The translations under genes and the position numbers were made by a program. Shown here piece after piece: positions 19,319 through 32,288 of a stretch of 62,000 nucleotides of DNA (the stretch's first letter is position 1; each line of letters begins with the position of its first letter). Below the pieces are notes generated by a model. That model had not been told where the DNA came from, did no database searches, and saw nothing but the letters and a program-made list of their open reading frames with translations. Origin of the DNA: Symbiodinium natans (taxonomy: Eukaryota > Sar > Dinophyceae > Suessiales > Symbiodiniaceae); contig CAJNDS010000201.1 of NCBI GenBank assembly GCA_905221605.1, positions 1 through 62,000 of the forward strand, written 5' to 3'.

Positions 19319-20476
19319 GCACCGAGCATTGAATCCTAGACAGTCTAGCATCCTTTCAGGCAGCGCTGTCTATGGCTTTCTTGAGCAGATCGAGCCAAGT
19401 GGGCACGTATCAGCACCTTTCGCGTCCATTGCGTCTGTCCCGCTCCAAGTTGAAACTGCTGAGGTGCGAAGGGCGTGAAGACAAGTCACGTTTGGGCAAA
19501 GAACCCCGACACCGCTGGGGCCAGAAGACTAGAACAGCAAGGCGCAGAGATCCGATATGCTCTCAAGGCCTCATTGACTCATGGAAGCATCCTTCCATGC
19601 CTGAAACCTCCACGCTTGAGGCAACAAGCCCGGAATCCTGGACAGTCTACGCATGGGGTCTTCTCAAATAGGTCGCTCCATATGGGCATGTATCAGCAGC
19701 TGCACACTGCGGTCGAACTGCAAGGACAGCAGGCAGAAGTCTGCTGATCATGCGAGGTAGACCATGCGTCCCTAAGATCGTACTTTGGGCAGCACTTTGG
19801 CTGCGCTTGCTGTGGTGGAGCTTGCGCATACCCAATTGCTGGCGCTCAGAAAGCTGCCAGACTTTTAGATGCAGGATAGTTTGCACAGCACGCTGCCTTG
19901 TTTGCAGCACCATGCAATCTTTTCCACGCTTGCCGCATGCATGTTGGTGGCCCTTGCCCGTAACTGCATGTGCTCTGGCATCCGAGCGTGGCCTACAGTT
20001 CTGACAACTTCCTCGAACGTGAGACCGCCACCAGAGTCTTCACATCATCCAGAGCTTCATCGCGTGATTTGTTGCACCAGGCGTGGCCGGTCTGATAGAC
20101 GACACTTGTGCCGAAGACGGATAGCTGGGGTTCTGCAACCCCAGCAATGAGTGAAGGTGAGCTGGCAAGCACAAAACTTAGGAAGAGTCCGAAGAAAGCT
20201 CTGGCTGCATCAGCAACTCAACTGCCCAGGCAAGAAGGCCGACAACACGCTGGAAGTTGCTGCTGGGTCACCGGGCATAAGAGTAGGTGACACCGCAATG
20301 GCAATCGAACACGGAAGGCCCTGAACTGGAGAGCACCTTGCATTCCGGTATCAACCACCGTGGAAAGATAGCGTGTCGCTAGGTGGCTATCAACAAATCT
20401 TATCCGTGCAGGTCACGGACTACTCAAGCTAAGAGTAGGCGAGAAGGTCACCGGGGTTTGCTTGACGCCTTCGGTA
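19319..20476 (+). repeat. 1158-bp segmental duplication, copy 2
   Basis: Second copy of 16860-18017. Both copies start at CACCGAGCATTGAATCC and end at CTTCGGTA; flanking sequence differs on both sides. Confidence 0.95.
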
Positions 20477-20798
20477 CATGGAGTCCCTGGATGCATGCTG
20501 CCAGACAACCTACAGAGCAGTAGACTGGTTGTCTTGCCAACCCTCATTTCATTTCAATCTGAGGGGACAGTCGCAGAAGAGCTGCAGACGTCTTTCATCA
20601 AATCTGACCAAGTCGCACTGCAGGGCCGCACTGCCCGCACACGTGCAGAATGAAATCTCCCTCGACAAACCGTCCTCGACGCATCGCCCAGCAGTCACCA
20701 TTGCACAGGATGCATCACGACATTCCACAATAAAACTGAGAGGGACCTGCAGACCCTGCAAGATGCCGAAGACATCTTGAGCCCCAACTCTTTGATCT

Positions 20799-22671
20799 GC
20801 TCATAAAGCTGTGGAAGGTGCTTGAATCAAACGCTTCCCTGTCCGATGGCCTTGCGTGTACGCACAGGGACGAGCGTGGCAGCCAGGAATTGGACACTGA
20901 AGCAATCTGCTAGGCTGTTGTTGAACCATGGAAGACCATGGAACATAAGGCATGGATGGTCATTCTGGGAATGCCTTGCAGCCACAAGCCGTGACGACAT
21001 TAAAGCCTTCCGTATCGATTTCTGGCCTATACGGAACCCACGGCCTCCCGCGCGTGCTGCCAGTTTGGGAGCACTTTCAGTCGCCCAGGAAGTATCACGA
21101 GGCTTTTCCCCCGGAGGACGCCCCACAAGTCGGCGAGGACGAGGTGGCCCTGTCGGCCCTGGAGAACCAAAGGGAGAACGGCTGAGAAATATTCAACAAT
21201 GCCTTCCGCTTCAAACCGTTGAAGTTCTTGTCTGCTGCCATGTTGAATGCTCACACGATCTCTCCACAAGTGCAAGCACCTCGGTTAGCATTGAGGGGGA
21301 GAAGAAGAGTAATGGGTCAGGCATGTATCATGGTTCGACAAAAACACAAGTGCGAGACTCGCCAGAAGCCGGGGATTTTCGGATCATATACCGAGCTTGC
21401 CTAAGCCGAAGCCTGTGCGGTTTGCTCATAAAGCTGTGGAAGGTGCTTGAACAAACGCTTCCCTGTCCGATGGCCTTGCGTGTACGCACAGGGACGAGCG
21501 TGGCAGCCAGGAATTGGACACTGAAGCAATCTGCTAGGCTGTTGTTGAACCATGGAAGACCATGGAACATAAGGCATGGATGGTCATTCTGGGAATGCCT
21601 TGCAGCCACAAGCCGTGACGACATTAAAGCCTTCCGTATCGATTTCTGGCCTATACGGAACCCACGGCCTCCCGCGCGTGCTGCCAGTTTGGGAGCACTT
21701 TCAGTCGCCCAGGAAGTATCACGAGGCTTTTCCCCCGGAGGACGCCCCACAAGTCGGCGAGGACGAGGTGGCCCTGTCGGCCCTGGAGAACCAAAGGGAG
21801 AACGGCTGAGAAATATTCAACAATGCCTTCCGCTTCAAACCGTTGAAGTTCTTGTCTGCTGCCATGTTGAATGCTCACACGATCTCTCCACAAGTGCAAG
21901 CACCTCGGTTAGCATTGAGGGGGAGAAGAAGAGTAATGGGTCAGGCATGTATCATGGTTCGACAAAAACACAAGTGCGAGACTCGCCAGAAGCCGGGGAT
22001 TTTCGGATCATATACCGAGCTTGCCTAAGCCGAAGCCTGTGCGGTTTGCTCATAAAGCTGTGGAAGGTGCTTGAACAAACGCTTCCCTGTCCGATGGCCT
22101 TGCGTGTACGCACAGGGACGAGCGTGGCAGCCAGGAATTGGACACTGAAGCAATCTGCTAGGCTGTTGTTGAACCATGGAAGACCATGGAACATAAGGCA
22201 TGGATGGTCATTCTGGGAATGCCTTGCAGCCACAAGCCGTGACGACATTAAAGCCTTCCGTATCGATTTCTGGCCTATACGGAACCCACGGCCTCCCGCG
22301 CGTGCTGCCAGTTTGGGAGCACTTTCAGTCGCCCAGGAAGTATCACGAGGCTTTTCCCCCGGAGGACGCCCCACAAGTCGGCGAGGACGAGGTGGCCCTG
22401 TCGGCCCTGGAGAACCAAAGGGAGAACGGCTGAGAAATATTCAACAATGCCTTCCGCTTCAAACCGTTGAAGTTCTTGTCTGCTGCCATGTTGAATGCTC
22501 ACACGATCTCTCCACAAGTGCAAGCACCTCGGTTAGCATTGAGGGGGAGAAGAAGAGTAATGGGTCAGGCATGTATCATGGTTCGACAAAAACACAAGTG
22601 CGAGACTCGCCAGAAGCCGGGGATTTTCGGATCATATACCGAGCTTGCCTAAGCCAAAGCCTGTGCGGTTT
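20799..22671 (+). repeat. 624-bp tandem array, three near-identical copies
   Basis: Copies start at 20799, 21424 and 22048, each at GCTCATAAAGCTGTGGAAGG. The first copy has one extra base (GAATCAAACG versus GAACAAACG); copies 2 and 3 are exactly 624 bp and nearly identical. Because 624 is a multiple of three, long frames stay open on both strands, including a 636-codon plus frame (20822-22732). I treat these as by-products of the repeat, not genes. Confidence 0.95.
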
Positions 22672-23155
22672 GCTCATAAAGCTGTGGAAGGTGCTTGAAT
22701 CAAACGCTTCCCGGCCTTGCGTGTACCCATAGGGACGAGCGTGGCAGCCAAGAATTGGACGCTGAGGCAATCTGCTAGGCTGTTGTTGAACCATGGAAGA
22801 CCATGGAACATAAGACATGGATGGTCATTGGGGGAATGCCTCGCAGCCACAAGCCGTGACGCCGTTAACGCCTCCCGTATCCATCTCCGGCCTATCCGGA
22901 ACCCACTGGCTCCCACGCGCGATAACCAGTAATGCGAGCTCCACACTGAAGGGAGAACGGCTGAGAAATATTGAGCAATGCCTTCCGCTTCAAGCCTTTG
23001 AAGTTCTTGTCTGCTGCCATGTTGATGAATGTTCGTACGATCTGCCCACAAGTGCAAGCACGTCGGTCAGCATTGAGGGGGAGAAGAAGAGTAATCGGTC
23101 AGGCATTTATCATGGTGCGACAAAAACACAAATGCGATTTGCTGATCAATACGCG
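22672..23155 (+). repeat. Fourth, diverged and shortened copy of the 624-bp unit
   Basis: Starts again with GCTCATAAAGCTGTGGAAGG. It has many substitutions and lacks about 140 bp in the middle (around 22930). Confidence 0.85.
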
Positions 23156-23159
23156 TTGA

Positions 23160-23300
23160 CGATCGATAGGCGCTTCACGCCGAAGGGAGAGCTGCTGAGA
23201 AATGTTCGGCAGCACCTTGTGAATCAAAAATGTGTACTCCTTGTCTGCTTCCATTTTGAACGTGCGCAAGGTCTGCCCACAAGTGCCAACACGTCGGTTG
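23160..23300 (+). repeat. Fifth, highly diverged partial copy of the 624-bp unit
   Basis: The segment GGGAGAGCTGCTGAGAAATG ... CTTGTCTGCTTCCATTTTGA ... CACAAGTGCCAACACGTCGG aligns with the distal third of the 624-bp unit at roughly 70% identity by eye. A G10 run follows at 23311. Confidence 0.75.
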
Positions 23301-23399
23301 TCATAGCTGCCGGGGGGGGGGGGCAGGGGAACAATGGGAGACTTTCCCCGTGTCCACCACTGGCCGATCCTGAACCACTGTCTCTTGCACACGAAGGAC

Positions 23400-26300
23400 A
23401 TTGATGTGGAAGCCCAAATGCCTCCCCGGCTTCCCCAGCCCGCGTCCTTCTTGGGATTTCATGACATTTCCGAACATACCGGGGTACCCTTTCTTTAGGG
23501 CCCCTTTAAGGGGATTCTATTCGACTTGGGGTACAAGAGGGGTACCCCTTTTTTGGGAAATGCCCACATGGCGGGGCCTCCAGCAAAAGTCCACCGACGG
23601 CTTCGAAGCACCGGTCGCCTTTCTGGGGCCCTCAGCCGTCGGGCCTCCACGGCGCGGCTTACATGGGCTCCTTCTCTGCAAGTTACGTGGTCCTCATGAG
23701 GTCCTGAGCTTAGGGGACCGGGCGGAGCTCTTCGGAAGCACTTCTTGAAGCTTGAAGAGCGGCTCATTTCCGGAAATGCTCTTTCTTTCTTCTTGTTAGT
23801 TTACGGACTGTTGCTCGGGGGTGTAGACTGCAGGGTCCCTAGCGGTCTGACTCTTAAAGGCTTCGCCGTCTGCAGTCCTTTACTTGACCTGACGAACGGA
23901 CACAGCAGTAAGGTTCTTACTTACGGACGCGGGCAACGCGTCGAGGATACAACCCAAAGGGGCACGCAAGCTCAGAAGAAGGGGGAGGGGCCAGCACAAA
24001 GCCAAACGAACCAAAGACAAGCACTCCGCGCGCCCCAAGCAGGCTTCTGGAAACGCAGTTTCGCTCCGATTGCTTGTCTGCTCCTTGCCCAAAATTGCGT
24101 GACGCGGAAGCCGTGTCGCCATCCTTGACAGTCTCCTGTGAAGGCAAGGGACCCGGACCGTGACGCGCAGCTCATGAAGTCTCATCCTGCATGTAACATC
24201 ATGTAACATCCTGATCAACTGTGAACAAGGAGCCGACTCAGCGCAAGTTGCCCAGGAAAGTGGTGGACTCAGGTGCACATGTCATGACCTGTGTTCTGGA
24301 GAGCTCGACACTGCGTTTAGATGGCCCCCCCCACAACCTTCCGACCTTCCAAGGTGCGCACCGGACCCACCCGCGTTGCCAAGAGCAGCTCAATGCCAAA
24401 CGTCCGGTGCGTACTCAGACTTAAAGGGGTTGGAGCGCATGTTCTTGTGTTTCCTGCTGGCGCGGAGCCGAACTCTACAAAAACTTAGAAACTGAGGGAA
24501 CACACATTCCAGGAACGGACACGGATGGGGGATCCCATCTGCATGCAGTGAAGCTTTGGCGAAAGTTTCCTCCGGCCTACGGTGCGGGCGAGGGCCCGGC
24601 CTTGCATGTTGAACTACGCTGGACATGTGGCGAAGCTCTGTTGAAAAAACTCACACGGGCAAAACTCCTTGGAAAACCGGAGTGGCGAGCTGAATGCACT
24701 TCTGATGCCAAATTGCAAGGCTCCCGAAATGACGGGAAGGCGGGGCTCGCCGACAATGTGGGCCTTCTAAGTTCACGAAGTCGCGAGGCCTCTCGCTTGG
24801 CCTAACATATATGGCCTACCGCGCGCTGCTAAGCCAGTGAGCGGAACCCAGTTCACCAGCACAACAGAGCAAAACTGCAGAATCTAGGCTGCAGCATCTG
24901 GGACTTAGAACGCACGTGCCGTCATATCCGTGTGAGGGGTGGGTGGACAAAGCGGGAACAAGCTGCTGTCATGGACCTCAGCCGATCGGCGCTTTCACGC
25001 CGCGTCGTGGAAGCAATGTTTGTTTCATGCGCCATTGTGGAATACTGCCACATAATGAGGCATGGTCAGAGACAGTGCAGACTGAACCTGCACTGCAAAT
25101 GATCCGATGTCTGCTGCAAAGATGCCTACCCGCTGAAAGCAACGTCGGAGCAACTGCCTGGCTGGAGCTGCGGACTGAAACTCAACGAACATCTGCGCCA
25201 CAGCCCCGGCGTGCCACTTGTGCTACCTGCACGAAGTTCCTGCTGTCCCAGAGAACCATAGGCACAAAAGCGTGAGTTGCCCTGCGTGAGGCCTTCAGCT
25301 GAAGACAAAACTCCTGGGTGCAAGAAAACGTCAAGAGCGGCAGCTTACCAAAGTAAGCCTGGCAAAGTTGGCACAGGCTCGACTGCTCGAGCCCCCCTGC
25401 CGAAGGATTCAGCAGCACACAGGTACCAAATCTTCTGAGCCGGCAGCAGGTTCCGCGAAGAGGTCTTACCCAAGGTCTCCTTAAGCTGTCGCCGAAATCA
25501 TGGAGACCTGTTGCTGGTCTGCGGCTAGTCTTTGGGGAGCTGCGCCAGAAATTGAATCAGCGACTCATGGTGGCTCCAGAACGCCCCTTCCCTCAAGACT
25601 TACATGATGAGCTGCCCACTGGTTAACAGCCCAAGATCCGCGCTTACCCAGAATTGAGGAAGGCCTCTTATAGCCATAGATAGCCATTGTGATCTCTCTC
25701 AGCTGCGGCTGCAATTGCTGAAACTCTGGTGGCATCTGTCTCTGTGACTTTTTCCGGGTGTCGCTTCTACTTTATGGGAAGCACTTGCTGCACTTGCTCC
25801 ATGCCTCGCTCTACATACACTGCCTCACCCCATGCTACATCACGATACCATGTCCAGGGTGCAGGATTCTGCTCTTCGTTTCCCTTTGAGAGGCCCCGCG
25901 CTGCTGCGAAGTGATGCCTCCCCGAGCACAGGGGGCCCAGCAGTCAGCACAAAACCCTCCAACACTTGGGCGGTACAGCACTGAAGGCTTCCCCGTCCCG
26001 TGGACGCCCTGGGCTAGATAGAGCAGCATGGATTCCGCAGCGCGCCTCTGCGTCCAAGCTTGGGAACTTCCGACAAGCCTCACGCCGCGTTCAGCCGTCG
26101 GGGCGAGGTTCCGAAGCTGTCGCAAGTGATGCTGAGCTGCATGAAGGCCGCATTGTGAACACTGACCACGAGGTTGACGGTCACGGACAGGGCGGAATCA
26201 TCCCCTGCACGTCCCGGTTCTTGGTGCGGTCGCAAGTCTGGTGGCTTGCCACTCTCATGTTCTTCAGATGCTCCTCATGGAAACTCTACAAAGGACAAGC

Positions 26301-28825
26301 ATGACATGATACTGCTAGAGGTTGCTGGGCCAAACCATAACTTCGTCGATGAGCAAGTCCATCCCATGTCACCCATCTCAACACAAGTGCATCAGCATCT
26401 TCCTCCCGCATGGCAAATCGCTTCTGGGTTGGGCTTTAAGGCTTCAGCCTGGCCTCGGGCGCATACCCTAGGACTGGATCTGCATCGGAAAGCGGCCAAC
26501 ACGTCCGAAGTTCCCAACCCCAACCTCGAAGGGCTGGCAGAGGTCATCGTGCCTTTCGTGCGAGGGTAATGGACGAATGATGGCTCTCCGGATGCCTCAG
26601 AGCAAGGTCATGGCCGCTGCAAAGCCTTCGCTTGGGCGCATGGCAACGGCTCCGGCGTTGATTGCATGTCTGCCAACCCGCATCGTTCGCAATCGCGGGT
26701 TTAGAGCATGTGTGAGGTATGAGATGCTACATGCAACCGATGTGCTGGGTGGACTTAAAGTCGCGTGCAAGGCTTTGTAGCTCGGAGGTTATCGGCACAG
26801 GAGCCTACTTTCACTGGCCTCGAAGCCCTGCTAGCCAAGAACCCCGCCAAATAACTTGCTGTCTAGGCTGACGGGGCATGCAAAACAGCCTCCATGTTCA
26901 GCTCGATATCTCTGACGCCGTGAAATGCCCAGGGACCGGAAGCACCGCAGCAGCGCTGGCGGCCCGAGGCTGACGTTTGTTTACAGCGACAGAAGCTTCC
27001 CTAAGGGACTCTCAAACAAGAGCGGACGTTTTAGGAGTGCAAGGCCAGGCGATGAAGTTCAGAAGCGTGTGGCCTTAGCACATCAGAACGTGTGAAAGGC
27101 TTTGGATAGGCAAGCAGGCGCGGGTGGATGAGGGTGCTCTGACAAGGGACGTCTGGTTCACAAAGCCTCTTCCTATTTGCCTATCCCCTTCACTGCAATC
27201 CACCATCATCAAAGGTCGCTCTGCGGCACTCCCTCCTCTTGTCTCGTATCATATCCTCCCAGGAGGTTCCATGAGTGCTACTGGCAGGAGAAGACCGCGC
27301 TGTCCGCGCAAGAGCTCAAAGCCTCCCTTGTGAGACCCTGTGTGGCCTTCAAGGGCGGTCCGGCCGCGCCTTCTGCTCCGCAGCGAACACCACCGGGGCA
27401 CGAACATGGGAAATGCGAGTAAACTTCATTGAAGGGCGTGACAGGCCAAGCTTTGGGTGCGCCCTTTGCTTGCCAGGGGCCGGGGAGACCAGGAGGGGGC
27501 CCCGATCTGTGCCAGGCTGGCATGGGTTTTGCAGAAAGTTCAGGGACGTGCCTGTTATGTCTGAGTCGTCCGAGCTACTGAGGAGGCATGAAGCTGCCTC
27601 CACGCTGACTAACAGCGCCGCGCGAACCGCGAAGAGGCAGCAAGCAATGCGAAAGGAGCCGCACAACTGCGGTGCTGCTTGAAATAGCACGTCAGCATAC
27701 AAGGCAAAACCTGTGTTTCAGACGCATGGAAAGAACTTCGAGTACAAACTCCATCCCAGTCAGGGTCCTTCCACCTCCCGAGATCCGACTGGTGGCGTAT
27801 TCGTGGTGCCCTGGGCACCTTAAGAGTCAGTTGAGTACCTCTGACCGCCTATGGCTCTGGTCAACTGACATTGGAAGCCGCTTGTGGACGCCTTGGACCC
27901 CATGTACCCTGAAACTAAGAACCCTCGAACCCAGTACCTTCTCAAACAGAAACCACCACTGCTGCCTTCACACCGGCATGTCGACGTTCACGCCGTGTCG
28001 ACATCTTGAATCCGAAACGCCTGAGGCCGCAGCATGATGCAGCATGAAACATCGTCCACTTTGACCTCCAGCAGTCAGTAGCTGCAGAGAACACATCATC
28101 AGGAGCCAAGGGAGTTTGCAATCGCACACGGCGCACCCGATGAACTCACGGGCGATGGATGTGTGGCCCCAAGGCGCGGGCCAGCGCCACATCTGCGACG
28201 AGGTGCCCCGACGGCACATGAAGGGCCAAGCCTTGCAAGCTCTGCGCCCTATTGGCTTCCTGGTGCTGGTGCCGTTTCATATGAATCTGGATGTGGGTCA
28301 TTGGAGTCGTTTGGAGCAGTTTCTTGTGTTTCTTGCTTAGAAGCTTGTCAACTGCAGGCCCTGCAGGCCATAGAAGCCAGGGCCTGCGAGATCTGCGTGG
28401 CTTCCGTGGTGAATGGTAGAAGGGGCAGGCTGGCTAGGAACTCCCAAGGACTGATAGGACTGCTACGCATGAGCAAATGCGAGCTGCAATCCCAGGCTGA
28501 GGACCACTCTGCTTGACCACATGTTGGCTCTGGCATGTCATGCTATGTCCAAAAGGCAGCCATCAACGGTATAGGCACAAATGCCGAAGGAAGCGTGGAA
28601 ACGGCGGCAGGCGGAACGATGGCTTCAGTGACTTCTCTAAGGGCAAGTCGGCCAAGAGCTCCACCCAACCCGGAGCTGAGCGGCAGACTGCTTTGACGCA
28701 TCAAAGGGGCCAAAGGAACACCGTTGACTTCCCTAAAGCAGCGACCTGGACGTACTTGGACACTGTCAAGACTGTCAGGCAGAGGGCAAAAATGAGCGAG
28801 TCACGGCACGTCACCGGCTTTCGCT
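23400..28825. other. Long stretch without a supported gene
   Basis: Open frames are short and overlap on both strands with arginine/serine-rich shadow-like composition. I see no recognisable domain. Unrecognised short exons cannot be excluded, because exons elsewhere in this window are often below 150 bp. Confidence 0.4.
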
Positions 28826-28828
28826 TGC

Positions 28829-28893
28829 TGGTGGCACTGGTGGCACTGGTGGCACTGGTGGCACTGGTGGCACCGGTGGCACTGGTGGCACTG
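28829..28893. repeat. 9-bp tandem repeat GGTGGCACT (about 7 copies)
   Basis: Seven copies of a 9-bp unit with one internal C substitution. Confidence 0.95.
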
Positions 28894-29267
28894 CACTGGC
28901 GCACGGACTGGCAAGAGGAGGCTTGGGCGATACTTGTGACCGGGAGCACTGGGAGCACAAGAGCGAGTCCAAGCGGTTTTGAGAAGCAGCCCAAAGTCTC
29001 CGCGACGCGGCGAGATCATGATCATGTTGAGAAGAGGAGAAGCCATGAGCGGAAGTGACCACACCAGGCACTGATCACTCAATGAAGCGAGTTCTCCGCG
29101 TCTTCCAGCTCTACGCAAAGGCACAAGAGGTCGTGCACAATAAGGCCGCGCTTAGGCCTTTCCCTTGCTCCAGGAATCGGAAAGCCAAGATATGCCTTGA
29201 AACTCGATGACGATTGCGGAGATTGCGGACGTTCTGAATCAGCTTGAGTCTCCGTCGACACACAGGG

Positions 29268-29294
29268 CACATCTGTCACATCTGGTACATCTGC
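29268..29294. repeat. 9-bp tandem repeat CACATCTGT (3 copies)
   Basis: CACATCTGT, CACATCTGG and TACATCTGC in a row. Confidence 0.8.
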
Positions 29295-30080
29295 ATCGAG
29301 TCCAGCTCCTGGACGCACGTGCTGAACAGGACTTCAGCAGGGCACAAGAACTGTCTTGACTACCAGGCGCGAAACACGTCGTGCTAGCTAGATTGTGAGC
29401 CCTACACCCTGAAGCCTACACCGAGATCCATACTCTCTCGGCTTGGATCATGGCCTGCACCTGCAATGTTGGAGCAGTGTTTTTCTAGCTTCCGAGAATG
29501 CATGCCACCTTTGCGCACGACATCTGTTGACCGGGCTTGGTCGGGCAGATGGCTCAGCTGAAGCATGTCTGCGCGGGGAAAATGCCAAGGTCTGTGCTAC
29601 CGGCAGACGTCCGAAGACACCGCATGGCAATATTTCCCTAATACGTCTCGCAAAGCCAGACTCTTGCTCAAGGCTGTCTTATCCTTCGCGAGAAGCGGCT
29701 GCTTCAGGGCTCCGATGGACCAACATCGCGAGGCCAGGATCACACGATCATCGGAGAAGCCAGGAGTTTGTTTGCTCTGCGTCGGCCTCCGTCGTACTGC
29801 TTTGAGCGTCCGCATCGACCGCTGCGGCGGACAGGTGCGGTTGCCAGAAGTCCCTCCTGGCTATCCTAACCTCTGGCACTCTCTGCCTCGCTAGCTGTGA
29901 TCAAGCTGCTCACAGGAGCCGAAAACCGAAGGCCGCCTGAAAGATCTGCAAATCGACTTGGCCAAGCTCAGCCGACAGCGCGCCGACTGGCTGTGTGAGG
30001 CATCTTGGGCATCTGTGGCCTTCACTCACTTCACTGCCCTATACTGCCCTCCTTTGCCCAGCTTCACGAGTCGCTGCGGC

Positions 30081-30117
30081 GGTGCCACTGGTGCCACTGG
30101 TGCCACTGGTGCCACTG
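30081..30117. repeat. 9-bp tandem repeat GGTGCCACT (4 copies)
   Basis: Four exact copies; differs by one base from the unit at 28829. Confidence 0.95.
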
Positions 30118-31796
30118 GGATCGGTGCGAGTCAGCTCACATCGACGTCCAAGTTGGGGCAAGTCAGAGCGCGTCTAACACATCACCCAGCCTTGCGCTTG
30201 GCATTGCAGACTGCTGCAACCTTGCACCGCCGAAAGGCAGGACTTCGATGGGGCGGCAGGGCTTCGGCTCGCACTGGAGCCTGGCTTCTGCTTGGGCTTC
30301 ATCTTGCCCAGAAGAGGACAAGAGGGAGAAGCATGGAGCCAGCATCCATGAAGTCAGGCCTCTTTGCACGAAAGCTACATGGTATCTTGGACAACGCCCT
30401 TCACCCAAGAAAAGAGCCCCGCCAAACATGTGCCAAGTCCTGCCCGACCTCAAGAAATGAATCCACCGGGAAACATGTTGAGGTCAGTCTTGAGACATTC
30501 TGAGCTGTAGCCACGGCTCATCACAGTCAGCAGTCCAAGAAAGCTGACTCGTGTGCACGGAAGACCATGTCCAGGGCATGTGTCCCCTGCTTGCACGCGC
30601 AATCGGCCGCTCTCAGCTTCAGGTGCCCCGCTTCCGCTGTTCAGAACAAGCACGGAATGATCGGGACAGCAGAAGCCTTCGAAGAATACATGCTGCAGTT
30701 GCCCTTAAGCCGGGCACGATGTCAGGTACTCCGCGGGTGCTCAAGTACACATCTGCCCATAGCTGGGCCCAGCAGTGACAAGCCAAGACTCCAGTAGAAG
30801 AAGACGGCAAAGGTGTGGCTCGAGATGCTTGATTGTGCGACCCGGACAGGGATGCAATCCTTGCCTCCTGAACCAGCCGCAGCCGTCCGTTCAAAAATCG
30901 TGGGGAAGAGCCAGGTGCCTTCTTAGGAAAGGACCTATAGGACACCTGGGGCATCTTCCATCGTAGAACAAAGCAGAACTCACGCAGCTCTGGAGTGCTT
31001 GAACAATCGAAGTTCTCATGCTGATCTAGAGTGATCTGACCTCGACTGCATCAGAATCGAAGTTGGAACTCCCTGCTACATGGATTACACGGTTCCCCTG
31101 CCCCGCTGCTCCTTAATCTTAGCAGCTTTGGGACGTGCGGGAAACGAGCACACGGCTGGGCGAGCGATGGAACCACTTCACCTGCGGATGAAGCGCCATG
31201 TAAAGGTAGAAAGCTTAATTGTCCACAATCCTAGGAGAACTAACGCTTAACCTTCGGGATTATATGGGGAAACCTACTCTACTAAGGCAAAACCGTCGAA
31301 GGTCGCCCCCTGGCCTCAAAAGCGCGAAACATCTGCCAAGATTCCCTTGACGCTGTTCCCTCCGCGAATCCGACTTTATTCCTGTACGAAAGCCCATGAA
31401 CAGAAGTGCACGCGCAGCTGCCATCGTAGGGCACAACGTTCTTGGAGCCAGACAACACTGAACAACAGACATGCGTTCCCAGGCTGCTGGTTCCCTGTCG
31501 AGCGTTGCTAGCTCACCAGAATCACGACCGGGCTTGGGGCCAGTGTAACCAGATACGGGAAGCAGCCCCACCTTAGCGATCGGCGCAAAGCAGTTCGTGG
31601 TGCAGGAGGCATCAGATGCCTTGGAAAGCTGCGGGTCAGTTTCGTAAACCACTCTGCTGAGCAGGTATGGGATGCATGGGCAAGCCCGGATCGACGCGTC
31701 TTGCAAGAGTCCCTAATGTGTCACAACCTGACGCGCCAAGCCAAGACCCAGCAGCACCATGCCAAGAGTTGACGAAACGCTTTTTCGTCCTGGGCG

Positions 31797-31939
31797 CTGT
31801 TCTGAGCTAAGCTCTGACATCATGCGCTGTCTTCGTCGGAATTCCAAGTCAAGTCAGAGTCAGCCGAGCCGGCTGGCCGCTGGCCCTCCTGAGCACGCTC
31901 GCGCCCTCTCGAGCCACACGCGAGCTTAGCTCAGAACAG
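31797..31939. repeat. Perfect 18-bp inverted repeat with 107-bp spacer
   Basis: The left arm 31797-31814 (CTGTTCTGAGCTAAGCTC) is the exact reverse complement of the right arm 31922-31939. The inner part GAGCTAAGCTC is itself nearly palindromic. The whole is 143 bp, in the size range of a small non-autonomous inverted-repeat element, but no target-site duplication is obvious. Confidence 0.85.
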
Positions 31940-32261
31940 GACGCTGCAGATCAAGTCTTCGAAATCGGCCATTGATAAACTGACAGCCATGTGCCATTGA
32001 CCCAACTGGCCAAGCAAGGCTCGAGACTATGGCAGGCCAGGGACCACCACAGTTCCACTATGAAACCCTCTCCTCCTTGGTCTACTTGCAGGCGTCTCCG
32101 ATGGTGCCTGATGCCTCCCATCTCTAATCACAGCCTGCCTCCCTGTGTTTCTCTGCAAGACAATCCTTCTGCGCAGGCACCAAACGCTCAGCGGAGGGAG
32201 CTCGAGGTGAACGGAAATAGAAGCAGTGGAAATGGAACAGCCTGGACCGGTGCGGCTGCAG

Positions 32262-32288
32262 GCCTTCACTGCCTTCACTGCCTTCACT
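32262..32288. repeat. 9-bp tandem repeat GCCTTCACT (3 copies)
   Basis: Three exact copies, flanked by CTGCAG and ACGGGACC. Confidence 0.9.

Larger units (their letters stand above)
16200..20480. repeat. Mosaic of duplicated modules
   Basis: Several modules recur in different orders. A segment with CTGTCCCGCTCCAAGTTG and CTGCTGAGG appears five times, near 16680, 16978, 18543, 19049 and 19437. A segment with CATCCAGGGGTCCACGG appears near 16615 and 18477. A segment with GGTCCCGGAGGCGTCCC-type sequence appears near 16510, 18358 and 18905. Translations of these modules are open in several frames but none looks like a known protein. I read this as non-coding segmental duplication. Confidence 0.8.

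Noticed and set aside
16200-20480. Plus-strand frames with repeated SRSKLKLLR-like peptides
   Set aside because: They recur only because the DNA module recurs; the frames start and stop arbitrarily and differ between copies.
20822-22732. 636-codon plus-strand open frame
   Set aside because: It arises because the 624-bp repeat length is divisible by three; other frames on both strands are open as well, and there is no recognisable domain.
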